A stretch of 64,000 bases of DNA from Amblyornis subalaris (GCA_018881555.1 JACAXG010000026.1:6195459-6259458), one strand, 5' to 3'; shown: positions 1-10,751, counted from the stretch's first letter. Notes: a model not told the origin generated them from the sequence alone. Numbers and translations: made by a program.

Positions 1-2187
1 AACTATTTAAATGTTGTCTTCATTTGTATAGTCTACATATAAGAAAAATCTATATGGATTTTCTTTTACTTGGCCTTTCAANACCAATTATTTTTACAAA
101 AACTACCTGTATTGCTCCTATATCATCATTATTCCTATAAGAGCCGATGGTTCTGCCAAAGCCCTACTCAGCTTTGTTTCCTTCTGTGACATCTACCCTT
201 AACAGTTGAAGATAGTTTGCATTAATAAATGATATTCAGCCAGTGAACTGCTTTTAGGTACAGTTTCCTCCAGAGTTTACCAACAGATGATTCAGAGCTG
301 TAGTTTTAAAATCTGTTCAGCAGCCAGAAGCAGCAGCAACAGAGACTAATTTCCAGCCTGTGTCACTCCTTAGGGAAGGATTCTCTGAGCAACATAGACA
401 TGAACTTCTGGAGGAGTGAGGGAAAAAAGTGAGGGGTGGAACCAAAGCTGCATTTATCTTGGGAAAATTAATGGAAAACTTTGAAGTCTGTGGTCAGTGG
501 AGCTGAAGGAAAGGCCAACATTCTTGTTCTACATAGTCCCAAGAGAAGGTGATATTCTGTACCTTTTTCTCTCCTTCTTGATTTTCACTATTTATTCATT
601 TGAGATAAAGGCATTATACTACTTAAACATGTCTATTTCAGGTCTGGTGCCTCACAAAAAGACAGTATTCTTCAGTCAAATTACAGATACATTGTTTGCT
701 TTAAATTAAGTAGTTGGATTTCCCTTTGGCTAGGGCTTCAGTAATTGCAGGGATGCAAAAGTACCGATACAGTGAAAAACCTGATGTGCATTCAGCCCTG
801 AGAGTGGTGCAATCTGCAGGGCTGAGCCCCAGAGCCCATCTCCTTTGAAGGTTCTCTCTCCCTTGTAGAAAGAAACTACATCCTTTCCTCTAGTTCAGCC
901 AGTTTCCTCTTATGTGAAGAGGAATTTTTTCATATTCCTCTTATGAAAAGGAAGTGACGATGCCTCTCCAGATAGTAGCTGTTATCCTGAAGGGATTCCA
1001 TTCAGACCACGGAGAACCAGGAAAATAGAACACCACACCCTGCTTGAATTTGTTTCCNAGCACGAGGGCTGCCTTCTACACCCAAGTCTTCTTCCAGCAT
1101 ATGGATCTCTTGTGTACATATTTAACCAATGGAGACTGAAAGTAGCAAATAACATTGCCGTAGATCTGAATCCAGTACAGTGCAAAACTCCAGCTCTAAA
1201 TCTATTATATCTAAACTTTATTTATCTGTATTGGAGCACCAATTTGGGGTAGTAAAGCTGAGGAGATTACATAGTAGTAGTAGTCTGAAAAATATTGCTT
1301 TATAAAATACTGTTTTCCGAGTACCAGGAAGTTTTANGCATCTTACAAGGAGGGGCAAAATCATGGCTCAATATCAAACTCCAGAGAAGCTGTAATCTGA
1401 AAAACTTAATTTTAGCAGAAGTACTTAAAAAGCACTGCAGATATCCTCTCAAGGCATGGTTTGCTTCTGATAATCCAAAGTAGCANGAGATGCAGAAAAA
1501 AAAATGTTCTCAGGCTGATTTTGGATAAAACTTGAGTTATTCAGACAGCATGGAATACTTTCTTGGCATATATCATATTTTGGGATGATACTAGATTTCA
1601 AGTTTTCCAAATGGACAGTTTTCCTACAGCAGTATTTTCTTTAGCTGCTAAAAGTATTTTTCTATTTCTTTTTTTTTTTTTTAGACAAGCCCACTCATAC
1701 CTCATACGTGGCTGTATTTAACAAGCACAGCATGATTCAGGAAAGATGCTTGGAAATGCTTTGGGAAGGTTGCTTAAAATTTTGGAATGGATTCCCCACA
1801 GTATGAGCAATAAACAGAGGATAATCCTGCTGGTGTATAAGCATTTTAAAAAGGCAGAAGTGCAGAATCCTGTAGAAGCCAGTTGTGGCTACTTGGGCTG
1901 AGAGCAGTCANGACATTCTAAAATTTTTAATTTTATTAGGAACCTAAATATATTACAATTTGGTGATTTTTAGTTGTTTGTTTCCATGTAAACAGAAATA
2001 TTTTCATTTGATCCGTTTTCTCTTATTTACAATATCCTTGACTTCCCATTACTACTGAAGCTGAAAAGAGTAAGATGATGGTCACAACCTCCCTACAGCC
2101 AACTGACAGGGAAACCGGCTGCCTTGGGTAAAGGTGGTTTTTAACACACGCTGTTAATGCCTCTGACAATAAATTATATCTTAATTA
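1..2187. other. non-coding AT-rich stretch
   Basis: No gene is seen here. Open frames are under about 70 codons, are interrupted and resemble no protein I know. The sequence is AT-rich unique DNA with a short T run near 1668-1682 and several isolated N bases. No repeat family was recognised. It is probably intergenic or intronic. Confidence 0.6.
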
Positions 2188-2578
2188 CATAGAATCATGG
2201 AGTTATTCAGGTGGGAAGGAACCTCTGTAGGACATGAGGTCACTTGAGGTGTTCAAAGCAGGGTCAAAGTCAAGCTAGGCTGCTCTGATCTTTCTTTGTC
2301 CAGCTGGTTTTATATATCTCCACAGCTGGAGACTCCTGAGCCTTCCTGAGCATTTGTACCAGTGTCTGACCCACTGTCATTGTGAATATTTTTTTCATTA
2401 TACCTAACCTCAGTTTCCCTTGTTCCAGCTAGTCTGTGCTGTCCTTTCTCTGGGCACCTCTGAGAATACTCTAGTTGCATCTTTACCCATCAGGTACCTA
2501 CAGAGTTTGATCTCCTGCTTGGCTTTCTCTCAGTTGTACAAATACAGTTCTCTCAGCCTTCCCTCATACTTCATGTAC
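2188..2578 (-). repeat. CR1 LINE 3' fragment (old)
   Basis: The left end reads as the reverse complement of the CR1 3' tail (an agaatcat-type motif followed by a gtgggaaggaacct-type block). The text then follows the CR1 3' region read backwards, ending near a block about Leu/Ser-rich reverse frames and 'ctctcagccttccctcat'. CR1 is the dominant LINE of birds. The fragment is 5'-truncated and diverged, which suggests an old insertion. No reverse transcriptase frame remains. Confidence 0.7.
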
Positions 2579-4639
2579 AACTAAATATTTTTAGGGAAGA
2601 AAACGGTGACAATATGAAAAGCACAGAAGGAGGAAAGAGAAAGAGATGGGGAGAAAGATTTAGAGGAAAAAAAAAGTATCAGGAAGACTAGATGTTGACA
2701 GAAGATGAGAAAAAGTGCTGATGGAATCCTGAAGCAGCAAAAATAAAAAAGAGATAAAAAGGAGGACATGAAGGTAAAAATGCAATATGCAGAAGAGGCG
2801 TTGGAAGTTGAAGAGTTGTAGAGGTGAGAAATGGGTAGGAAATGGAGTGGCCACTCCTCTACCACTGTAGAAGAGGGCAAGGAATGTACTTTCTGAAAAA
2901 TGTGCTTCTGTAAGTGAACTTAAAGCTTCGTTTTGAACAAGAAGCTCATTTCTGACTCAGAAGAANGACGACAAAGAAAGGCTTTCTGGGTAGAGACGTT
3001 TTATGAAATAAGATGGTATGACTGCTGCAGAAAATGAATGAGCACTGCAACCTGCAAACCAGACAGCTCCTTCATAGTTCCTGTTTCACTTGCAAAGTCT
3101 ACAGAAGACTTTCTCATTTTTCTTTTCACTTGCAAAGTTTACAGAAGGCTTTCTTTGCCTCTTTCAGGTCTTTGTCCTACTCTGGAAACAATCGTGACTA
3201 CAGGACAGCATCAGTAAGTGACAAGCTTGGTACGTTTGTTCCAGGGTAATGGCAAGAAAGTTCTAAAGAACACCAACTCCCTATCATCCTAGGTTGAGGT
3301 TTATTAAATTTGTAGGTAATACCAAATAAAAAAGGGCTGAAAATGTACTGGAACAAGGTTAGAATTCAAAGTGCTCTTGACATAATTGATAGAGTCAGAA
3401 AATAGCAGGCTCCTAACTTTTCCAACCTTAAGACTATTCTTCTATTCTCCCCCCCTTCACAAATTTTATGACAGTTTAACTCTATTCATTAATGAAATTG
3501 CTCTGGATATATACTAAAGTCAAAGTACAAATACACCTACAGGTTCTGAATTTTACAGCTTCTGTTTTTCATTCTTTATCCAGCTGAATATTCATGTTTC
3601 TTACAAAAAATAATAGAATGTAAAGCTGAAGGATATAGAAGTCAAGCTACAAAAGATATTCTTGCAATCAGGTAACATAATATAGATTCTTTTGAATCTT
3701 TTTAGAGGCACCNTTCTTCACATACCTTTGAAAGGAAAGGAAATATAGCTATTCTCAGTATTTGACCTTGAACAGTAGATTCAAGCCCATTAATAGTTCT
3801 TAAGTTACATTGCTCCATGCTGTTACTTTTATTCCTCAACAGTACGTGTAGGAATATCAAATACAATCTCCCATTAGATAAATGCCATTGGAAAAGCTGG
3901 GCTATTTTTTCAGCAGCAAATCTGACTCACCACTGGAAGAACTCTCAAACTTTCCCTTTGGCTGCTCTAGAGTTACTATTTGAAACAATTTATCAAGTAT
4001 ACTTTCTTGTTATTTTATTTTGAACTTTCACTATTAACTCTGAAACTTTCAATGAGGTGAAAGTGCTTATCGTCATGTGAAGAAAGAAGTGTAGTTTTTC
4101 CCAACATTTTCCTGTGATATGTAAATGATTGTCCCCATTGGTGTGAAAGAACAAGAGTAAAAACCAGATATATTTGGCCATGAAGTGGCCAAAATAATTC
4201 TTAGCTAAGTCTTGATTGTTTCCATTATTTTAGTATGTTCAGCACTGTCTTAAGCAGGAAAGCAAAAAAATGATTGAAGGGAACCACTGAAAAGAAAATT
4301 GTGTTAGTCCCTGTGTAACTATTTGATCAAAATATTCTTATGGTCATCTGTGAAATTATTGCCAGATGAGTGCTGAGAATGAAATTTCCNTGTTGGATAC
4401 TGTGCAAACCTTTGCCGGCGTTGGCATAGTTTGTAAGTTCTTGGTAATGCTGCAGCTACTTTGATAGTGCGCATCAACGTGTAACACAATCCTCTGGGTT
4501 AAACCAAATAAATAAAAGTCATTGAAAATAATACAGCATGCTGTTCCAAACCACTGATCACATGCTTGATGATGCAAAGATATTTCCTTTGCCCATCCGT
4601 GTTCTTCCATTGGAAGAGCCGCCATTCAAAGGAATGGAG
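2579..4639. other. non-coding stretch with a small local duplication
   Basis: No gene is seen. The stretch includes a purine-rich segment (about 2590-2800), whose reverse complement gives spurious Ser/Phe/Leu-rich frames, and a two-copy 40-bp tandem duplication near 3083-3153. The remainder is AT-rich and without recognisable features. Confidence 0.55.
3083..3153. repeat. two-copy 40-bp tandem duplication
   Basis: The block 'cacttgcaaagt' followed by 'acagaag' and 'ctttct' occurs at 3087 and again at 3127, with a few substitutions between copies. This is a local tandem duplication inside unique sequence and no function is implied. Confidence 0.7.
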
Positions 4640-5560
4640 CCTGGTAGCAATCCTTGGACGATCCTAATTTTGGAAGGTGGAATCCAATGTTCAGCCATGG
4701 GTGCATGGCTGTGAAAAACAGTTCTTTTCCACAGGAAGAGAAGCCTGGCAACCCACTGTCTCAGGGGCAGTTGAAAGGCCACCCCCAGGAGGCCAAGGCC
4801 AGCCAGAGCCATCNGTCCTGGCAGCTTTTGTTTGGGAGAAGTCCTCCAGTGTTCACAATTTAGAAGGTGTAAACCAAATTTAGGAAAGGGGAGGCTGGTG
4901 GAAAAGGAGGGCTATTTCCCCTAGGAAAGAAAGTCTTAAAACTCAGTGTCTNGTAGGCAGATGAGAGGCATCCGCTGGAAGTCCAAGGCCAGCCAGAGCT
5001 GTNANTCCTGGCAGCTTTCATCTGNGAGCAATCCACAGATGTTTGCAATTTTAGGAGTCAGAATCCCACTTCCGTCTCTGGGTGCCTGAGAGGTAACGAC
5101 GGCTTTTTTCCACAGGAAGGAAAGCCCGGACTACAGTGTCTGGTAGGCAGTTGAGAAGCTCCCCTCAAGAAACCAAGGCCAGCCAGAGCTGTCGGTACAG
5201 GCAGCTTGCTTCTGAGAGAAATCCTAGGACATTCACAATTTTAGGAGGCTGAATCCCACTTTTGGCCAGAGGCACCTGGCTGCGAACAATGGCTCTTTCC
5301 CACACGAAGGCAAGCCCAGCAACCCAGTCTCTTGGGGGCAGCTGAGAGATGGCCCTGGGAGGCCAAGACCAGCCAGAGCCATAGTTCCTGGCTGCTTTCA
5401 TCTGGAAGAAGTACTTCAACATTCCCAGTTTTAGGAGGACAATTCCCACATTCAGTCTGGCCATGCAGGATGACTCTTTTCCAGAGGAATGAAAGCCTTC
5501 CATCCCCAGGTCTCAGGGCCATCTGAAAGGCAGCACGCAGGAGGCCGAGTCCAACCATAC
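4640..5560. repeat. 190-bp tandem repeat array, about 5 direct units
   Basis: A diagnostic block 'ccaaggccagccagagc' starts at 4793, 4983, 5173 and 5363 (one substitution in the last), an exact 190-base spacing. A more diverged counterpart lies near 5545. Around it each unit repeats an order of sub-blocks: a 'tttccacaggaa' block, an 'aagcc...caaccca.tgtct' block, the anchor, a 'cctggcagctttcatctg' block and an 'aattttaggagg..gaatccca' block. Units differ by many substitutions and small indels, so the array is old. Bird centromeric satellites of about 190 bp are known (a 191-bp family in zebra finch, for example), but I have matched only the length. Frames running through the array are by-products of the repeat. 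Confidence 0.85.
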
Positions 5561-5564
5561 CTGT

Positions 5565-5710
5565 CCACTTCCAAAATTGCAAACATCCAAGTATTGCTCC
5601 CATAAAAAAGCTTCCAACACCTACAGCTCTGGCTGGCCTTGGCCTCTCAGGAGCTGTCTCTCAGGTCCCCCTGACACATTTATCTTCCTGTGTAAAAGAA
5701 TTGTCATTTT
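5565..5710. repeat. inverted unit of the 190-bp repeat
   Basis: At 5623-5642 the sequence is the reverse complement of the array's anchor (agctctggctggccttgg). The flanks also match in reverse: 'aattgcaaacatc' at about 5575 mirrors the 'gatgtttgcaatt' block at 5038-5050, and 'cttcctgtgtaaaa' at about 5683 mirrors the 'cacaggaag' block. The last direct unit and this unit therefore form a tail-to-tail junction near 5560. The inversion rules out simple unequal crossing-over as the only history of the array. Confidence 0.8.
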
Positions 5711-5784
5711 CTTCCAGGAATCCAATGCACCAGGTGGGTATTCTGGTAAGGGTGGTCCTTGATCAGCTGCCCCAGAACCTCTGA

Positions 5785-6110
5785 CTGGGTGCCCCAGCAC
5801 AGCCAGAGCCTCTCAGCCTTGAGTCCTCAAACCCCTCAGTAACCCTCAACTTCCCCCAAACCCCCTTCACTGACATCTGCTCTAATTTCCCTCCCTCCCC
5901 TCACACTTTTACAGAGCCCCTCCCCAAAATTCCCTTTTTCCCTTTCCAAGACCCCACAATCCCCCACCCCAAACTCCCTCCACCTCCTTCCATCCCCATC
6001 TCCCACATCTCCCTATGTCCCCTCAGGCCCCCCAGTTCCATGGGGACCCTCTGGATTTGGAGGGCACATCTGGAGGTCACCCTCACTGGCTTATGTTTCC
6101 CATCCTTTTC
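5785..6110. repeat. C-rich, strand-asymmetric tract
   Basis: This tract is dominated by CCC/CCCC runs separated by short A/T words, with almost no G runs on the plus strand. The complementary strand could form G-quadruplexes. It separates the 190-bp array from the 41-bp array. No coding potential or gene similarity is seen. Confidence 0.7.
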
Positions 6111-6114
6111 CCCC

Positions 6115-6720
6115 TCGATATTAGGCCTTTAAATGGTGTCAGAAGGAAATTTTACTTTGATTAAATCCTTAAAATTATGGAAAAAGGTCGTTCCGTCCCA
6201 ATTTAGACCCCTAAATGATGCATAAAGAGGGTTTCTGGTCAATTTAAACCCGAATAAAAGCTGAATCAAGGAGGAGTGTTCCTCAACTTAACCCCTTTAA
6301 ATGAGGGAAAATGGAGTTTCTGCTAAATTTAACCCCGAAAATGCTTGCCCCTCTCATCACTGTTTTTCCCTCAAGAAACACCATTTTGGGGGCTTTTTTG
6401 ACATCTTTTTCCCCTGTGAAGGTCCCTTCAAGTAAAGGGACTCCCCCAACTTAACTCTTAAGATGTCATATAAAGAGGTTCCTCTCAATATAAGCCCTTT
6501 CAAACTAGGGACAAGAGTGTTTCCTCCTCAATTTTAACCCTAAGATGATGAAAATGGAGCTGTTTCCCTCAATTCAAACCTATAAAATGGCACCATAAAT
6601 GTTTTCCCCTTCCATTTAAACCTGAAAATAACAGAAAATGGTGATTCCAAGTCAATTGAAACACCCAGAATCATGAAAGAGTCGTGCTTTCCTTCAACTG
6701 AAACCCTTGAAGTCACAGAT
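6115..6720. repeat. degenerate ~41-bp tandem array, about 15 units
   Basis: A 'caattta(a)accc' type word recurs at about 6117, 6159, 6199, 6240, 6284, 6325, 6447, 6486, 6529, 6570, 6612, 6653 and 6695. Spacings are 39 to 44 bases, and the 122-base interval from 6325 to 6447 fits three decayed units. Each unit continues with an 'aaaatg..gaaaatgg' block and a 'gtttccc' block, so A runs and T/C runs alternate. The array ends exactly at 6720, where the LTR-like unit starts. Galliform microchromosome repeats (CNM/PO41 type) also have 41-bp units with alternating A and T runs, but sequence identity to them is untested. Confidence 0.8.
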
Positions 6721-7131
6721 TGTCTTGGTTGAAAAGACAAATNTCTGCCAAGGAANGCGGGAAACATCCTGGAACAGAAAGAAGACCCCTCCCACCAAAT
6801 TATTATGACTTCAAAATTATGGGGCTTTCAGGCAAGAGTGTAGAAAAAGGAATAACAGTTCTTTACTAAAAAATAGAACAAAACAGAACAAACAACAACA
6901 CAATAGCAGAAGCTTTGAACCAGGTATTTTTCCTTCTCAGTGTAGTTATGAGCATACCCAGGCTGCTCTGCATGGCAGCCCCCGGTCCCAGAGCAGAAGA
7001 AGAACACCCTAAGCCAAAACTGCTACACTCTTTATTCCCCTCCCATCTCTAAGCAATTCCACCTCCCCCCCCTCCCAGCATCTTCACTATGATAATGGGA
7101 AAAATTCACTGAGAAGCCTAAACCCATAACA
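6721..7131 (+). mobile_element. LTR-like unit, diverged relative of the solo LTRs
   Basis: It starts with TG (tgtcttggttgaaaagacaa) and ends with CA (aacccataaca). The first 170 or so bases follow the 5' end of the two solo LTRs at 9662 and 35201 block by block: a 'gtctg/ctgccaaggaa' block, 'gggaaac', 'gacccctccc', 'caaattat', 'ggggctttcaggcaa' and 'aataacagttctttacta'. The middle is different and the unit is only 411 bases against about 1,080 in the solo LTRs. The flanks (acagat left, aggcgg right) give no target-site duplication. The 41-bp array lies directly left and a 190-bp unit directly right. Confidence 0.7.
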
Positions 7132-7300
7132 AGGCGGAATCCCTCTTTTGGCCTCAGGTGCCTGGCTGCGAACATGGCTCTTTTCCACAGGGAGGAAAGC
7201 GTAGCAATCCAGAGCCTCACAGGCAGTTCAGAGGCAGCCCCTGAGTGTCCAAGGCCAGCCAGAGCTTTGCACAGATGGCTGGGATAAAGTCACACTGATG
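7132..7300. repeat. isolated 190-bp repeat unit after the LTR
   Basis: It begins in the 'aggcggaatccc' block and continues through 'cctggctgcgaac', 'cttttccacagg' and the anchor at 7249. This is the same order as in the array at 4640-5560. The unit begins at the first base after the LTR end, in the middle of a repeat unit. This placement links the satellite-like repeat with the LTR and is not explained by a simple insertion. Confidence 0.75.
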
Positions 7301-7420
7301 TGCAGCACTCAGTAGGCTGGATGGATGAGGAATACATCCTTCTGTTCCATGATGGGTTTGTTTGGGTTTCTCTCATTTGGATTTCTTTGTATTCCGGGTT
7401 TTGTAACAACACAGACTATT

Positions 7421-7640
7421 TCACATAGTGCGGTGGGCTGGTGCCAGCCAGCAGCCCAATTCCCACCCAGCCGCTTGCTCCCTCCCTGAGTGGGACACGG
7501 GAGAAGACAGCAAGGAGAAAATGGAGAAAGCTGGTCGGTCGAGACGAAAACAGGACGATCACTCACCACCTATTGCCATGGGACAGACAGCTTGATCTTG
7601 GGGAAATTACCAATAAAATACCAATTAGCTGACAATTAAA
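7421..7640 (+). mobile_element. decayed ERVL-type LTR fragment
   Basis: The order of words fits a common avian ERVL-type LTR: 'ggctggtgccagccagcag', 'ccgcttgctccctccc', 'gtgggac..gggagaagacagcaagg', 'ggtcg.gacga', 'actcaccacctattgcca.ggg' and 'cttggggaaattaccaat'. Both ends are missing and substitutions are many. Recognition is from memory of the family and no alignment was done. A short CR1-like phrase ('gggttgcccagagaagctg') follows at about 7653. Confidence 0.55.
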
Positions 7641-9656
7641 ATTGTCCTATAATGGGTTGCCCAGAGAAGCTGGGAAGAGCAGCGTGAACAGTCACAGCAG
7701 GCATCCTCCACGTGCTTCGGCATCAAGGCACCCTCTGACTCCAGCTCTGAAGGTTGGAGACCTCCTGTTTTCTGTGTGATTGCGAGGGAGACAAAGAAGC
7801 TTAGGCTAAGAAGTCCTCAATACCAAGGTTCGGGATCCCATAATCAGGTGCAGGGTGCAGGCAGCCACAAAAGGCATCTCCTGGAGGCACTGCCAGGAAC
7901 AATGGAAGGGGAAACGAGACCCAGGGGCTGAGCTATGTAGCGGTGTTTTGCTGCCTTTTCTCTGCAGCTGCTGTCAGGTAGTTAACAGGATTTTAGGATT
8001 AANTGTAACAAAATGTAGGAGGAAAAAAAAAATCACAGGTTTAAAGAAGGGAAGAACAGGTTGAAGAAAATTTTGATGAATTAAACATATTTAAGTTGGC
8101 AGAACCAAATTAAATGTACTCAGATACTTTCGAAACTAGNCCTAACCATTTCTGAATCAGCTTTAGAGATTTCCTAGTGGAATGGGGAAGCACAACCATT
8201 GCACATGAATTGAAATATGGGAAATGGGTGTGCCTGGGGAATCACTGAGCATGTGTCTTCATTAGGACAGTTGAGGGAAAAAATGCAGCTAGCCCTCAGA
8301 TTGAGAGGATCTGTCAGAGCATGGCCTCTGTGTAATCTTGCATTAAATTTTGGATGACAAAAGGGAAAAATGCACAAAATGAACAGGGGAGGAACTGAAA
8401 TTTTAGAGAAAATTATCAGAATTCAAAACTTATCTTAAGTCGGGGTGACACTCAGAAGGACTAGGATGGAGACACCACGTACACACGTACAATTGGAAAA
8501 TAAACAAGTACCAGAAGAGCATGAAAGTTTGGAAAACACAGCTTCAGGGCAAGCTGGTCACACAATTCATTCCCCAAACACCTCATCCTAAGATATCTCT
8601 GTCAGCAGATCCTACATCAATCAAAAAGGTGGTGATGATCAGCATCTCTTTGTTACAACTACATATAGAGTACTGTCCTTGGCATGGCACATTAGATCCA
8701 ATGTGGGCAAACCAGAGGAGACACCACAGCACAGCAAGAATGAGTTATTTTGTCATCATGCCCCAAGGAAGGGGTACAAAACTGCACTATGTATTCCTAA
8801 AAAAAGGACACGGGCAGTGGCTGTGAAAGTAACAATGTGCAGGTGTGAGTATAGTTTTCTGTTACACAAAATTTTGATGGAAACAACGATATGTTTTTCC
8901 ATTGGGGGAGAAACAGTTACCTTGCCTCCAATTAGCAAGACTTTGTGTGAAAAAAAAAAAAATCCAAATTATCAAAACAGCTATGGAGATAAAAGTTCCA
9001 GAAACTTCCTTGTTACATGGGTTTTTTTAATTAAAAAAAACCAACAAACCAGAGTGTAAGAAATGCTCAGTGGCACTATAGTGGTGACCCGAGGTAGGAG
9101 AAAGACTTACATGGCCACACTGCAGCAAATCCTCACAAACTGTGTGCCACTACAAGGGATTCACTCCAGCTGATGTAGCACGTTTGGAGTAGCTACCTGT
9201 GTGTCAGATGAGATGCAGGACTCCTGCCACCTCAGCTTGCAATTACTGTGTCCAGGGTTTCCTTGTTTTTGGCTTCCAGAATTGCACAACCTAGAACTGA
9301 CATCACAGCTCCAGAAATAATCATTCACAGCTTCTCCTTTGATTGGTTTCTTCAACTGTATATATTTAAAAGGTTGCTGATTAGGCAGTCCAATAGCATG
9401 TGGGAGTATTTCCAGCAAGTAAAAATATTGCTGTTGTCTTCCTGGAAAAACAGGGATATTAAACTGTGGGACATTATCTATAAGAATTGCATGAAAATGA
9501 CCAAAATATCCAGCACAGAAAAGAAAAATACAAATAATAACCAGAGGCACTTTTCACTTTTATAGTTTTATTTTCTTTAATTATTAAATTAGCATTTTAT
9601 TTTTACTTAACAGAGTGCATACATTGTCGTTTTATTTAGACAAATTATCAAATCTC
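7641..9656. other. non-coding stretch before solo LTR 1
   Basis: No gene is seen. A segment at about 8655-8745 has faint CR1-like wording (an 'tagagtactgt' phrase, then 'ccagaggag') but is too diverged to call. A minus-strand frame of 129 codons at 9161-9550 has no recognisable domain and is probably chance. Confidence 0.5.
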
Positions 9657-9661
9657 ACTAG
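9657..9661. repeat. target-site duplication, left copy (actag)
   Basis: The five bases actag lie immediately left of the LTR's initial TG. The same five bases follow its terminal CA at 10752-10756. Confidence 0.85.
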
Positions 9662-10751
9662 TGTCCTGGTTTGAAGGACAGGTGTCTGTCAAGGAAGGTG
9701 GGAAACTTCCCTTGAGCACAGGAATGACCCCCTCCCTCCTCCAAATTACTGTACCTTTGAAATTACGGGGCTCTCAGGNAAAGNTGTGGTAAAAANAATA
9801 ACAGTTCTTTACTANGGTTATATAAATTTTATATATATATATATAAAAAACAAGACGGTTAAACGGCAACCATAAGAGAACAGACAAACCCCTTATCAGT
9901 TCCTTGTGTGTCGTTGGGAAAAATCCTCCGTTGGGGCAGAGAGGCTGCGGTGACTCCCCCGCGGCTGCAGGGGGCGCTGTGGCGTGAGCGCGATGACCCT
10001 CACGCGGCAATGGCGGCTCCGGTGAACGGGAAAGGGGGGAAGGTCGCCCCTGGCGCGAACCCACGGGGCAGCNGCCCGGCTCCACCAACCTCGGCAGCGG
10101 GCAGCGAGCAGCGCAGGCAGGCAGGGTTGACTGGGGAGCGATGGATCTCGGTGTCACTCACCGACAGACCAGCAGAAGGCAGGAAACAGCCGAGANNNNN
10201 NNNNNNNNNNNNNNNNNNNNNNNNNNNNNNNNNNNNNNNNNNNNNNNNNNNNNNNNNNNNNNNNNNNNNNNNNNNNNNNNNNNNNNNNNNNNNNNNNNNN
10301 NNNNNNNNNNNNNNNNNNNNNNNNNNNNNNNNNNNNNNNNNNNNNNNNNNNNNNNNNNNNNNNNNNNNNNNNNNNNNNNNNNNNNNNNNNNNNNNNNNNN
10401 NNNNNNNNNNNNNNNNNNNNNNNNNNNNNNNNNNNNNNNNNNNNNNNNNNNNNNNNNNNNNNNNNNNNNNNNNNNNNNNNNNNNNNNNNNNNNNNNNNNN
10501 NNNNNNNNNNNNNNNNNNNNNNNNNNNNNNGAATTGTCCTGGCTTCTGGGCTGGGCAAGTGGTCTCTTTTGTCCTTAAGTACCGTCCATTCTGCGTCATT
10601 ACCGTGGAAGGCAGCTGAACAGATAACTCCCTTTTGTTCTTAAGTATCGCCCATCCATTCCCGGCCAGCCCCTCCCCAACTACACAGCCTCCCTGGTACC
10701 CCGGGGGAAAGGAAACAGATTTTAATTACTTTTTTTTTCTAACCCATAACA
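9662..10751 (+). mobile_element. solo LTR, copy 1 (contains an assembly gap)
   Basis: It begins with tgtcctggtttgaaggacag, ends with ctaacccataaca, and is flanked by actag on both sides, so it is a full-length solo LTR with TG...CA ends and a 5-bp target-site duplication. No internal retroviral region adjoins it. It is nearly identical to the copy at 35201-36269, with only scattered substitutions and small indels visible. An AT-rich TATA-like block lies at about 9820-9846, followed by a GC-rich CpG-dense body. Positions 10196-10530 are N. A 5-bp duplication fits ERVL-like integration by convention. Open frames through it and the gap are not genes. Confidence 0.9.
10196..10530. other. assembly gap (335 N)
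   Basis: This is an uninterrupted run of N inside solo LTR copy 1. In the intact copy 2 the corresponding segment is 35732-36045, 314 bases, so the gap estimate is about right. The missing sequence is probably GC-rich LTR sequence. Confidence 0.95.

Noticed and set aside
4640..5710. Possible CRISPR-like repeat array
   Set aside because: The period is 190 bases with the whole unit repeated and diverged, so there are no short identical repeats with unique spacers, and the genome is vertebrate.
8655..8745. Faint CR1-like phrase
   Set aside because: Only two short words match the CR1 order, which is too little to call.
9161..9550. 129-codon minus-strand frame with a hydrophobic start
   Set aside because: No recognisable domain, no promoter or splice support, and a plausible chance length in 64 kb.
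9908..10618. 236-codon plus-strand frame and companion minus-strand frames over the same span
   Set aside because: They run through solo LTR 1 and 335 bases of N, so most of the product is undefined and the rest is LTR sequence.
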